NCBI RefSeq assembly: GCF_013184545.1
Contig: NZ_JAAOJA010000014.1
Span: 1-64,000 of the forward strand
DNA from: Pseudomonas tumuqii
GTDB lineage: Bacteria > Pseudomonadota > Gammaproteobacteria > Pseudomonadales > Pseudomonadaceae
DNA length: 64,000 nucleotides
Direction of reading: 5' to 3'
A program made the translations under genes and the position numbers. The first letter of the stretch is position 1, and every line of letters begins with the position of its first letter. Of this stretch, positions 9,158 to 17,358 are shown one piece after another. The notes below the pieces were generated by a model. The model did no database searches and had not been told where the DNA came from. It saw only the letters and a program-made list of their open reading frames with translations.

Positions 9158-9874
9158 ATGGAGCAGCGCGGGCTGTTGCGCAATTGGGACGATGACAAGG
9201 GCTTCGGCTTTATCCAGCCGCAGCAGGGTGGGCCGGAGGTGTTTGCGCATATCTCGGCGATGCGTGGCGATCGGCGTCCCGTGGCTGGCGACCAGGTGCT
9301 GTATATCGCCGGCAAGTACCGACACGGGCGTGCGCGTGCCGAGCATATACGCCTGGCGGGCGATTTGGCCCTCGATCAGCCGGCCATCCGGCACAAGCCG
9401 CGGTCCGCCCAGTCGACCGGCGCGGTGGGGCGCCAATCCACTCAGGCAAAGGTAGGAAGTGAGGCTTCGCCGGCGATTCAGCATCTCGGCCTGAAGGTGC
9501 TGCTGTTTGCCGCATTGTGCGGGCTGCCGTTGTTCGGCGCGCTGCAGCTGCTGGTGAACTCGGGCTTGAACTGGCCACTGCTGGGGTATGCCGCCGCCAG
9601 CCTGATCAGCTTCGGGCAATACTGGCATGACAAAACCCGTGCGCAGAACGGCGGCCGGCGCACCCCGGAGAACAGTCTGCACCTGGTCGAGTTGCTGGGT
9701 GGCTGGCCCGGTGCCTTGCTGGCTCAGCAGCACTTTCGCCATAAAACCCGCAAGGCGTCTTATCAGTGGGTGTTCTGGACGATTGTCGCGGCGCACCAGG
9801 CGTTCTGGGTCGATTGGCTGCTGCTGGACGGCGCCTATTTCGGCGAAGTGCTGCGCGCCTATCTGCAGCGCTAA
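9158..9874 (+). CDS. Cold-shock domain/DUF1294 membrane protein
   Basis: A 238-residue fusion. Residues 1-68 form a cold-shock (OB-fold) domain with an RNP1-like DKGFGFIQP motif and FAHIS, expected to bind single-stranded RNA or DNA. From about residue 110 there are three or four hydrophobic segments of the DUF1294 type, with the family's LISFGQYWHDK and ELLGGWPGALLAQ motifs. This CSD-DUF1294 architecture is common in Pseudomonas; the role is unknown. It converges with the MmcQ/YjbR gene, with only three bases between stops. Confidence 0.9.
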   Translation: MEQRGLLRNWDDDKGFGFIQPQQGGPEVFAHISAMRGDRRPVAGDQVLYIAGKYRHGRARAEHIRLAGDLALDQPAIRHKPRSAQSTGAVGRQSTQAKVGSEASPAIQHLGLKVLLFAALCGLPLFGALQLLVNSGLNWPLLGYAAASLISFGQYWHDKTRAQNGGRRTPENSLHLVELLGGWPGALLAQQHFRHKTRKASYQWVFWTIVAAHQAFWVDWLLLDGAYFGEVLRAYLQR

Positions 9875-9877
9875 TGG

Positions 9878-10237
9878 TCAAAGGTCGAGCAGCAGGCCCG
9901 CTTGCAGACGTTTGGGCAGCCTGCGTACCACCAATTGGTGCGAGCGGGTCAGCAGTTGCCAGAGTTCGTCGTCACCGAGGGGCGGATGCGCGCAGCTCAT
10001 GCTGATCCAGTGCGCCCGTGCCAGATAGGGTGCCGGGCGGATGCCGGGGCGGTCGACGTAACCGAGAAACAAATCACTGTCGACCTTGAACGCCAGCTCA
10101 TGGCCGAGAAAATTGAGGATGGCGAACATCTTGTTGCCCGCCACGGAAAATACCTGGTTGTTGCCCCACTTGAAGTCTTCACGGGCACCGGGCAGTTGCA
10201 GGCAAAAAGCCGCTATTTCCTGTTGTTTCATGTGCAT
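9878..10237 (-). CDS. MmcQ/YjbR family protein
   Basis: A 119-residue protein of the YjbR/MmcQ family (CyaY-like fold, putative DNA-binding). Typical blocks are FCLQLPGAREDFKWG near residues 11-25 and the LAFKVD strand. A second ATG two codons in (10231) is an equally possible start. Function in the cell is not known. It converges with the cold-shock/DUF1294 gene. Confidence 0.85.
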   Translation of the reverse strand: MHMKQQEIAAFCLQLPGAREDFKWGNNQVFSVAGNKMFAILNFLGHELAFKVDSDLFLGYVDRPGIRPAPYLARAHWISMSCAHPPLGDDELWQLLTRSHQLVVRRLPKRLQAGLLLDL

Positions 10238-10312
10238 CGAGCCTTGCTGCGGGTTCTCTAGCTAAGCTAGCAGAGTGTTGGCCCAACCTTTAGCTCCGAT
10301 GGAGATTTCCTT

Positions 10313-10819
10313 ATGTCACTGTCCATGTATGACGCTTCGCTTCCGCTTTTCATCCGTATGCTTGGCAACCTGTCGGCGATCCTGCACAAGGCCGAGGCTT
10401 ACGCCGCTGAGCGCAAGATCGAGCCAGGGGTGCTGCTCAATGCGCGCCTGGCGCCGGATATGTATCCGCTGGTGCGCCAGGTGCAGATCGCCAGCGATGG
10501 CGTCAAGGGCTGTGCCGCGCGACTGGCCGGCATCGACATCCCCAGCTATGCCGACAGCGAAAGCAGTTTTGCCGAGTTGCAGGCGCGTATCGCCAAGACC
10601 CAGGCATTTCTCGGCAGCGTTACCGCGGCGCAGCTTGAGGGCAGCGAAGGCAAGTCGATCACCCTGAATTTTCCGGGTACGGAGTTGAAGTTCACGGGGC
10701 AGGAGTACTTGCTGCATTTCGTCCTGCCAAACTTCTATTTTCACCTGACAACCGCCTACGCGATCCTGCGCCACAACGGCCTGGATATCGGCAAGATGGA
10801 TTTTCTTGGCCGGACTTGA
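10313..10819 (+). CDS. DUF1993 family protein
   Basis: A 168-residue protein of the DUF1993 family, which has a DinB-like helical-bundle fold. The N-terminal SMYDASLPLFIRMLGNL and the C-terminal LPNFYFHLTTAYAILRHNG blocks are typical. Enzymatic activity is not established for the family. ATG at 10313 follows a weak GGAG-like site. Single gene. Confidence 0.87.
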   Translation: MSLSMYDASLPLFIRMLGNLSAILHKAEAYAAERKIEPGVLLNARLAPDMYPLVRQVQIASDGVKGCAARLAGIDIPSYADSESSFAELQARIAKTQAFLGSVTAAQLEGSEGKSITLNFPGTELKFTGQEYLLHFVLPNFYFHLTTAYAILRHNGLDIGKMDFLGRT

Positions 10820-11038
10820 ATGCCAGGGTGCGGCAATGTCGTTACGCAAGAACCTACGGCTTGTCCGGTAAGGTGAGCGTGGCGTGTTTCGGGAGGGGGC
10901 TGGCGGGACGGGGAACGGCCTGTCCCCTCTGCTTGTTCGCCAGGCGCATAACACTTGTGCGCTGCGGCGTGAGCCGGCGGGCTAGAGCGCGTGCTAGGCT
11001 TTGTGCCGGCCTGTTCGGGCCTTATGCGAGTGCCGTCG

Positions 11039-12223
11039 ATGTCTTCCTCTGCTGTCAGTACCCACCTCAAGCGCGGCACCCCCGCCTACCGGCGCGCCAC
11101 CTTGGCGCTGTTCTGCGCCGGTTTCGCCACCTTCGCTTTGCTCTATTGCGTGCAACCGCTGTTGCCGCTGTTGGCCGCACACTTCTCGGTGTCGGCGGCC
11201 GGTAGCAGTCTGGCGCTGTCGCTGACCACCCTGAGTCTGGCGCTGTGCCTGCTGGTATCAGGCGCGTTGGCCGAGAGCTGGGGACGCAAGCCGGTGATGG
11301 TCGCGGCCTTGGGCCTGGCCGGTGTACTCGGTATCGCCTGTGCGTTGGTCGACACCTGGGATTCCCTATTGCTGCTGCGCGCCTTGCTCGGCCTGGCGCT
11401 GAGTGGTTTGCCGGCACTGGCCATGGCCTATGTCGGCGAGGAGTTCGATCCCGAAGCGTTGCCGGCGGCAATGGGCCTGTACATCGGCGGTACGGCGCTG
11501 GGCGGTCTGCTTGGGCGTTTGCTCGCCGGTCTGCTCAGCGACATCGGCGGTTGGCCGTTGGCATTGGGCGGCATCGCCGGGATGGGGCTGCTGGCCTTGG
11601 CGTTGTTTATCTGGCTGTTGCCGCCGTCGCGGCATTTTCGTGCGCAGCCGTTGTCGCTGCGCGGGTTGCTCGGCAACTTCGCCCAACACCTAGGCAACCC
11701 GCAGCTGCGCGCGCTGTTTCTGCTGGCGTTCCTGCTGATGGGCGGCTTCGTTGCGCTGTTCAACTATGTCGGCTTTCGCCTGGCGGCGGCGCCGTTCAGT
11801 TTGTCGTCGACGCTGATCGGTTTGCTGTTCACGGTGTATCTGGTCGGGATTTTCAGTGCCGGCTGGGCCGGGCGCCTGGTGCCGCATTTCGGTGCGCGCC
11901 AGGTGCTGCAGGGCGGTATCGGCATCATGCTGCTCGGCGTCGCACTCTGTGCCACGCCCTGGCTGAGCGCCGTGGTGCTGGGCCTGGCGTTGTTCACCCT
12001 GGGTTTCTTCGCCGCCCATGCGGTGGCCAGCGGCCAGGTCGGTCAGCACGCCAAAGGCGCCAAGGCGCAGGCCTCGGCGCTGTATCTGTGCGCCTATTAC
12101 CTGGGCTCCAGCGTGGTCGGCTATGCCGGTGGCTATGTCTGGGAACATGCCGGCTGGTTGCCGTTGCTGGCGGTGTTGGCCAGTTTGTTCGTGTTGGCGG
12201 GATGCTGGGCGAGACGCTTGTAA
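11039..12223 (+). CDS. MFS transporter, YnfM type
   Basis: A major facilitator superfamily protein with twelve predicted membrane helices, closest by eye to E. coli YnfM: the N-terminal KRGTPAYRRATLALFCAGF and FALLYCVQPLLP blocks align almost residue for residue. The MFS loop 2-3 motif appears as GALAESWGRKPVM. The open frame extends up to 10991, but I chose the ATG at 11039 (395 residues) because the preceding residues are not family-like; no start has a strong ribosome site. Substrate is unknown; relatives are proton-driven exporters. Confidence 0.85.
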   Translation: MSSSAVSTHLKRGTPAYRRATLALFCAGFATFALLYCVQPLLPLLAAHFSVSAAGSSLALSLTTLSLALCLLVSGALAESWGRKPVMVAALGLAGVLGIACALVDTWDSLLLLRALLGLALSGLPALAMAYVGEEFDPEALPAAMGLYIGGTALGGLLGRLLAGLLSDIGGWPLALGGIAGMGLLALALFIWLLPPSRHFRAQPLSLRGLLGNFAQHLGNPQLRALFLLAFLLMGGFVALFNYVGFRLAAAPFSLSSTLIGLLFTVYLVGIFSAGWAGRLVPHFGARQVLQGGIGIMLLGVALCATPWLSAVVLGLALFTLGFFAAHAVASGQVGQHAKGAKAQASALYLCAYYLGSSVVGYAGGYVWEHAGWLPLLAVLASLFVLAGCWARRL

Positions 12224-12228
12224 GGTTT

Positions 12229-12246
12229 CCCGGATTGCATCCGGGC
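12229..12246 (+). repeat. REP-like palindrome, family 1
   Basis: CCCGGATTGCATCCGGGC, an 18-base near-palindrome just after the MFS stop codon. The identical 18-mer recurs at 17300-17317 and in inverted orientation at 17263-17280. These are probable repeated extragenic palindromes. Confidence 0.75.
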
Positions 12247-12257
12247 TTGCAAAAAAG

Positions 12258-12297
12258 CATCGCGGGCATGGGCTAGGCGCCCCCGCCGCTCCTACGA
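12258..12297 (-). repeat. Degenerate REP element, GTAGGAGCGG type
   Basis: Read on the minus strand the segment starts CGTAGGAGCGGCGGGGGCGC and ends CCCGCGATGC. The GTAGGAGCG...CGCGATG frame is the widespread Pseudomonas REP consensus, here with a decayed stem. A related unit is found inside hsdR at 57841. Confidence 0.5.
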
Positions 12298-12351
12298 TTT
12301 CTACGTCCTGCGAGGCTTGCGCATCACCATAGGATCTACGCCCGCGCCGGG

Positions 12352-13350
12352 TCAGCTTTCCTGGGCGCGATAGGCGCCCGGGGTCAGCCCGGTCCATTTC
12401 TTGAACGCGCGGTGAAAGGCCGAGGGCTCGGAAAAACCGAGCTGCTCGGCGATGTCCTGGATCGGCAGGTCGTCGCGGCCCAGGTGATAGATCGCCAGGT
12501 CGCGGCGCAGGTGATCCTTCAACTCCTGAAAGCTCGAGCCTTCCTCGCGCAGATGACGGCGCAGGGTTTGCGGACTCATGTGCAGTTGCTGGGCAACCGC
12601 TTCCAGATCCGGCCAGGCGCTGCAATCGCGGCCGAGCAGGCGGCGGATCTGGCTGATCAGGCTGTCGCCGCCATCCGGGCGGGCGAGCAGATCGGCCGGC
12701 GAGTGTTCAAGGAACTGCTTGAGCGTGCGTTCGTCCTGCAGCAGGGGCATGGCCAGGTAGCGCGCCTGGAACAGCAGGCTGGTGTTGTCGGCCGCATAGC
12801 GCCGCGGGCAGGGAAACAGCAGGTCGTATTCGCCGCTGTGGGCCGGCTCGGGGTAACTGAAGGTGGCTTCCTGCAGGCGGATGCGCTGGCCGATCAGCCA
12901 ACTGCCGAGGCGGTGCCAGATCACCAGCAGGCTTTCCAGCAAAAAATGATCCGGATCCCATAGGCTGCTGTCATCCACGCTCAGCCTGACCCGGTCGCCC
13001 TCGCGTTCGAGGCGGATGCCCGGCGCCTCGGGGAACAGGCTGTAGAACAGCGCGCCACGGCTCAGGGCCTTTTCCAGGGTGCGGCAGTGGATGATCGCGT
13101 AACACATCATGGCGAAGGTGCCACGCTTGCTGCGGATACGGCCAAAGCCCATGTATTCGTCGTCCAGGGTCTCCCACAGCAGTTGCAACAGGCGGGTGAA
13201 TTGCTCCGGGGCAATGCGCGCGCGCGGCTCGTCGAGCAGCGCCGGCTGGATGTTCACCTGACGCAGCAGCGACGTGCAGTCATGGCCCTGGCGCTCGGCG
13301 CCGCGCAGGGCCGCGCGGACGAAATGGCTGGCGATGGTGCGTTCGCGCAT
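12352..13350 (-). CDS. AraC-family transcriptional regulator
   Basis: A regulator with an N-terminal Arabinose_bd-type effector domain (residues about 10-190, containing the FAMMCYAIIHCRTLEKAL block typical of OruR/ArgR-like proteins) and a C-terminal double helix-turn-helix (about 225-330) with DIAEQLGFSEPSAFHRAFKKWTGLTPGAYR, the AraC signature. The frame is open up to 13404; I prefer the Met at 13350 (MRERTIASHF), where family similarity begins, giving 332 residues. The target is unknown; the fatty-acid-type genes at 16-18.5 kb are candidates by proximity only. Confidence 0.87.
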   Translation of the reverse strand: MRERTIASHFVRAALRGAERQGHDCTSLLRQVNIQPALLDEPRARIAPEQFTRLLQLLWETLDDEYMGFGRIRSKRGTFAMMCYAIIHCRTLEKALSRGALFYSLFPEAPGIRLEREGDRVRLSVDDSSLWDPDHFLLESLLVIWHRLGSWLIGQRIRLQEATFSYPEPAHSGEYDLLFPCPRRYAADNTSLLFQARYLAMPLLQDERTLKQFLEHSPADLLARPDGGDSLISQIRRLLGRDCSAWPDLEAVAQQLHMSPQTLRRHLREEGSSFQELKDHLRRDLAIYHLGRDDLPIQDIAEQLGFSEPSAFHRAFKKWTGLTPGAYRAQES

Positions 13351-13488
13351 TGGCTGGGCTCGTGAGTAAGGCCGGTCGATGTTAGCAGGCCGTTGAAAAA
13401 CCACCTACGTGGCCCCTTCTCGATAAAAGTGGGGGCGTTGGAAATGGCCTGCCAGCCAGCCGGGGCGTGCGCAACGAGCAGGCGTCTG

Positions 13489-15699
13489 CTAGACGCTCAG
13501 CTCATGATTGAGTACCGCGCAAGGCAGAGGGATTTGTTCGCGGACAAACTGTGCCAACTGTTCGGCAGGCAGCGGGCGGGCATACAGATAGCCCTGGGCC
13601 TGCAGGCAGCCCAAGCGGTAGAGCGCGTTGGCCGTTGGCGCGTCCTCGACACCCTCGGCGATGGTTTCCAGGCCCAGTGAACGGGCCATTTGCACGATGG
13701 CGGTGATGATCGCGCGACTGTCGCTGCCAGTCGTCAGGTCGCGGACAAAGGACTGGTCGATCTTCAGCTTGTCCACCGCCAGGTTGCGCAGATAGGCCAG
13801 GCTGGAATAGCCGGTGCCGAAGTCGTCGATGGACAGTCTGACGCCCATGGCCTTGATCCGCTTGAGGGTTTCCAGGACCTGGGCGGTATTGTCGAGCAGG
13901 CTGGATTCGGTGATTTCCAGTTCCAGCATATGGGCGGGCAGTTGTGAGCTGGCCAGGGCTTGCAGCACCAGCCGTTCGACGTTGCCATGCTGCAACTGGA
14001 TGGCCGAAAGATTGACCGCAATCTGCGGGATGACCAGGCCGGCGCGGTGCCAGGCGGCCGCCTGGGCGCAGGCGTGCTGCAGTATCCACTCGCCCATGGG
14101 CACGATCAGGCGGCTTTCTTCTGCGGCAGGGATGAAGCGTCCCGGCGCGACCAGGCCCCATTCGGGATGCTGCCAGCGCACCAGGGCTTCGACACCGATC
14201 AGCGTGCCATCGCGCAGGTCGATTTGCGGCTGATAGTGCAACAGCAGTTCATCGCCCTCGATGGCCTGGCGCAGACCGTTGAGCAGGTTGAGGTGCTCCA
14301 GGGCTTCGCTGTTCATGGTCGCATCGAAGAAGCGCCAGGTCTGGCGGCCAGCCTGTTTGGCCTTGTACATGGCGGTTTCGGCATTGCGCCGCAGGCTTTC
14401 GAAGCAGTCGCCATCGCTGGGTGCGACCGCCACGCCGAGGGACAGCGAACTGCTGATAGTGCGGCCAAACAGGGAGAAGGGCTGCCGCTGCAGCGCCATG
14501 ATCTTCTGCGCAATGGCGGCGGCATCGTCGGCACTCTCCAGATCGGGCAGGAGGATCAGGAACTCGTCGCCACCAGGTCGGCAGAGCGTGTCGCTGTGCC
14601 TGAGCAGCAGACGCAGCCGCTCGGCCAGCGCGACCAGCAGGGCATCGCCGTAGGAGTGGCCGAGTGAGTCATTGACGGTCTTGAAGGCGTCGATGTCCAT
14701 GAACAGCAGCGCCACGTGCTTGTGGTTGCGGTGGTTGGCCGCAAGGGACTGGTTGGTGCGGTCGCGCAACAGCTCGAGGTTGGGCAAGCCGGTCAAGGTG
14801 TCGTAGAAGGCCAGGGTCTCGATTTTCTGTTCGGCAGCCTGGCGTTCGCTGACTTCCGCCGCCAGGCGCAGGTAGGGCTCGCGCACGCTGGAAATGAACA
14901 CCACACGGTAAATGAACCAGTAGGAGAGCACTTTGTAGAGGTGGCCGAGCAGGCTGTAGATGTCGTTGACATTGCTGTAGGCGGTGAAACACAGCTCGGA
15001 AAGAATCGACAGGGCCACCGCCAGAAACAGGCCCCGGGCGTCGTAGGCGTGCGCGCGCCGACTGTCGCGCCAGAAGCACAGGGCGGCGGCGATGAGCACG
15101 GAGATTACTAGCCATTCGACGATGATCTTCAGTGGCGTCAGGCCCACGCCATCGATAAAGGTGCGGGGGAACAGGGCAGGATGCCAGAGCTGCAGGTAGC
15201 TGAACAATGCCGTCACCAGCAGTGCCGCGGCCAGCAGGTAATAGCGGGTTGTCGCCTTGCGCAGTGCTGTCCAGGGCCGCAAGGCCACTATCAGCAGGCA
15301 GATGGCGGCGCTCAGGCGGGCCGCGAGCCAGAAGTCGATGGCCTTTTCCGGGCTGGCCGGGGTGATGAAGTTGGGCATGCCGCGATACGACAGTACATGG
15401 GCGAAGTCCAGCAGACCTACCGCGAGAAAGCCGCAGGCCAGGATCAGCAGGTTGCCGGCGCGTTCCACCCGGTAGCTGTGCCAGGTGACGCTGAACACCA
15501 GCATGGCGACCACGATGGCGAAGAACTCGGTGGTGGTATGCAGCCAGGTTGGAAACCAGCCATGGCTCTGCTTCAGTTCGGCTGACTGGGGTAGCAGCCA
15601 GATGCTCAGCAACAGCAAGGTCAGACTGCCCAGCAGCAGATAGGTGCAGCGACTGTATCTGGTCGTGCGGTGGCCGGTAGCGAGCAACGGATCGTGCAT
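13489..15699 (-). CDS. MASE3-GGDEF-EAL cyclic-di-GMP enzyme
   Basis: A 736-residue membrane protein that can both make and degrade cyclic di-GMP. Residues about 20-275 form a MASE3 sensor with eight hydrophobic helices (HTTTEFFAIVVAMLVFSVTWHS and LDFAHVLSYRGMPNF are typical). A GGDEF domain follows, with an intact PGGDEF near residue 375, then an EAL domain with intact EALVRW near 502, the IDDFGTGYSSL loop and downstream KIDQSF and ETIAEGVE metal/substrate motifs. Both active sites look complete, so it may be bifunctional or switchable. No I-site RxxD is evident immediately before GGDEF. It is monocistronic and divergent from the acyl-CoA dehydrogenase. Confidence 0.93.
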   Translation of the reverse strand: MHDPLLATGHRTTRYSRCTYLLLGSLTLLLLSIWLLPQSAELKQSHGWFPTWLHTTTEFFAIVVAMLVFSVTWHSYRVERAGNLLILACGFLAVGLLDFAHVLSYRGMPNFITPASPEKAIDFWLAARLSAAICLLIVALRPWTALRKATTRYYLLAAALLVTALFSYLQLWHPALFPRTFIDGVGLTPLKIIVEWLVISVLIAAALCFWRDSRRAHAYDARGLFLAVALSILSELCFTAYSNVNDIYSLLGHLYKVLSYWFIYRVVFISSVREPYLRLAAEVSERQAAEQKIETLAFYDTLTGLPNLELLRDRTNQSLAANHRNHKHVALLFMDIDAFKTVNDSLGHSYGDALLVALAERLRLLLRHSDTLCRPGGDEFLILLPDLESADDAAAIAQKIMALQRQPFSLFGRTISSSLSLGVAVAPSDGDCFESLRRNAETAMYKAKQAGRQTWRFFDATMNSEALEHLNLLNGLRQAIEGDELLLHYQPQIDLRDGTLIGVEALVRWQHPEWGLVAPGRFIPAAEESRLIVPMGEWILQHACAQAAAWHRAGLVIPQIAVNLSAIQLQHGNVERLVLQALASSQLPAHMLELEITESSLLDNTAQVLETLKRIKAMGVRLSIDDFGTGYSSLAYLRNLAVDKLKIDQSFVRDLTTGSDSRAIITAIVQMARSLGLETIAEGVEDAPTANALYRLGCLQAQGYLYARPLPAEQLAQFVREQIPLPCAVLNHELSV

Positions 15700-15970
15700 G
15701 CGTGGTCTGCCGTTGGCGGGGACAAGGTTGCCCTGGTGGGGCTTGGTGTTGGGCTATTGCTGCATGCGGCAATCCGCGCTGTCCAGGTAATAACCGCAGT
15801 CTGCGTAAGGTTGGTTGCGACTATAGCCAATCGCGCGTGCGCTGAGAACGTGGGCGTAAGTCGTAACCCATGGTTGATTGGGTCAATCGGCGCTGAGCGC
15901 TTGGGTCATTGAGGCGATGGGGCCGCGGCGCCTACCCTGCGTAACGACTTCAGCCAGGGAGCACCTCCGC

Positions 15971-17110
15971 ATGCAGCGCATAATCTTCGAAACCGAGCAC
16001 AGCCTGTTTCGCGACGCGTTCAGCGCCTTTCTGAACAAGGAGGTAGTGCCCCATCAGGACGCGTGGGAAGAAGCCGGCATGGTCAGTCGCGAGGTGTGGC
16101 GCAAGGCCGGCGAGATGGGCTTCCTGCTGCCCTGGGCCGATGAGGAGTACGGCGGTTCCGGGCTCAAGGATTTCCGCTATGAGCAGATCATGTGCGAGGA
16201 ACTGGCGAAGATTAACGAGGCAGGCTTCATGCTGCCGCTGCACTCGGCGCTCTGTGGCCCCTATATCGCCGAGTACGGCAACGCCGAACAGAAGGCGCGC
16301 TTCATGCCCGGGATCATCCGCGGCGAGCTGATCCTGGCGGTGGCGATGACCGAGCCGAGCGCGGGCTCCGACCTGGCCGGCATGCGTACCACGGCGGTGG
16401 ACAAGGGCGACCACTACGTCCTCAACGGCTCCAAGGTGTTCATCTCCAACGGCCTGCTGGCCGATGTGGTGATAGTCGCGGCCAAGACCGACCCGGCCAA
16501 CAAGCACGCCATGGGCCTGTTCCTGGTCGAGCGCGGCATGCCGGGGTTCGAGCGCGGCGCCAAGCTGAAGAAACTCGGCATGCACAGCCAGGACACCGCC
16601 GAGCTGTTCTTCAACGAGGTCAAGGTGCCCAAGGCCAACCTGCTGGGTGATGCCAAGGGCGGCTTCTACTACCTGATGAACATGCTCGCCCAGGAACGCC
16701 TGACCAACGCCTGCGGTGCGGTGGCCGGGGCCGAAGCGGCGTTGCAGGTGACCCTCGATTATGTGAGGGAGCGCAAGGCCTTTGACCGGCCAATCTCGCA
16801 CTTCCAGAACACCCGTTTCAAGCTGGCCGAGATGCGCACCCAGATCGACGTCGCCCAGGTGTTCGTCGACCGCTGCGTGATGGATCACAATCAGAAGAAA
16901 CTCACCCCGGAAGTGGCCGCCGAAGCCAAGCTGTTCACCACCGAACTGCTCGGCAAGGTGGTCGATGAAGGGGTGCAGTTGCACGGTGGCTGGGGTTATA
17001 TGTGGGAGTACCCGATCTGCAAGATGTATGCGAACGCACGCATCCAGCGGATCTTCGCCGGCACCTCGGAGATCATGAAAGAGATCATCAGTCGCGGTAT
17101 GCAGTTGTAG
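15971..17110 (+). CDS. Acyl-CoA dehydrogenase, LCAD/IVD-type base
   Basis: A 379-residue FAD enzyme that oxidises acyl-CoA to trans-2-enoyl-CoA. The ATG at 15971 follows AGGGAG. Family blocks are complete: AMTEPSAGSDLAGM (FAD/substrate loop), KVFISNG, and QLHGGWGYMWEYPICKMYANARIQRIFAGTSEIMKE. At the MCAD base position (the Glu of YEGT) this protein has Ala (FAGT). A Glu at about 242 in LAQERL occupies the helix-G position used as base by long-chain and isovaleryl-CoA dehydrogenases. It should therefore be active on long or branched acyl-CoA, not MCAD-like. A CaiB-type CoA transferase follows, suggesting one catabolic unit. Confidence 0.93.
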   Translation: MQRIIFETEHSLFRDAFSAFLNKEVVPHQDAWEEAGMVSREVWRKAGEMGFLLPWADEEYGGSGLKDFRYEQIMCEELAKINEAGFMLPLHSALCGPYIAEYGNAEQKARFMPGIIRGELILAVAMTEPSAGSDLAGMRTTAVDKGDHYVLNGSKVFISNGLLADVVIVAAKTDPANKHAMGLFLVERGMPGFERGAKLKKLGMHSQDTAELFFNEVKVPKANLLGDAKGGFYYLMNMLAQERLTNACGAVAGAEAALQVTLDYVRERKAFDRPISHFQNTRFKLAEMRTQIDVAQVFVDRCVMDHNQKKLTPEVAAEAKLFTTELLGKVVDEGVQLHGGWGYMWEYPICKMYANARIQRIFAGTSEIMKEIISRGMQL

Positions 17111-17147
17111 GGCGGTGCAACCCGCCATCCGGGCGCACGGACGTTGC

Positions 17148-17234
17148 ATGAATCAGCTCAAGGAGCTGGTGCGGAGCGCCGAGGTGCAGGCCAAGTTCCT
17201 CCACGACAACGCCCGGCGGGTGTTCAAGCTGTGA
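17148..17234 (+). pseudogene. Possible C-terminal remnant of amidohydrolase
   Basis: A 28-codon frame between the acyl-CoA dehydrogenase and CoA transferase genes reads MNQLKELVRSAEVQAK...HDNARRVFKL. The ending resembles the last helix of TIM-barrel amidohydrolases, where (D/G)NA-R-L-F-L before the stop is common. No catalytic part remains. It may be the tail of a lost third gene of this catabolic unit. The match is short, so confidence is limited. Confidence 0.4.
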
Positions 17235-17262
17235 ACGCCGGTCTTGCAACGAGGCTTTGCGT

Positions 17263-17317
17263 AGCCCGGATGCAATCCGGGGGATGGTGGTCGATTTCTC
17301 CCGGATTGCATCCGGGC
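17263..17317. repeat. Inverted pair of REP palindromes
   Basis: GCCCGGATGCAATCCGGG at 17263-17280 and its reverse complement at 17300-17317 face each other across 19 bases, forming a REPIN-like unit between the acyl-CoA dehydrogenase and the CoA transferase. The right half is identical to the single copy at 12229. Such pairs can fold into a long hairpin in RNA and may modulate expression between the two genes. Confidence 0.75.
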
Positions 17318-17358
17318 AACACGCCACGCGTTGTCCAATCCGCACACAAGGAGCCGTC

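Noticed and set aside
15950..17149. A 399-codon antisense frame over the acyl-CoA dehydrogenase
   Set aside because: Shadow of the real gene caused by its third-position GC bias.
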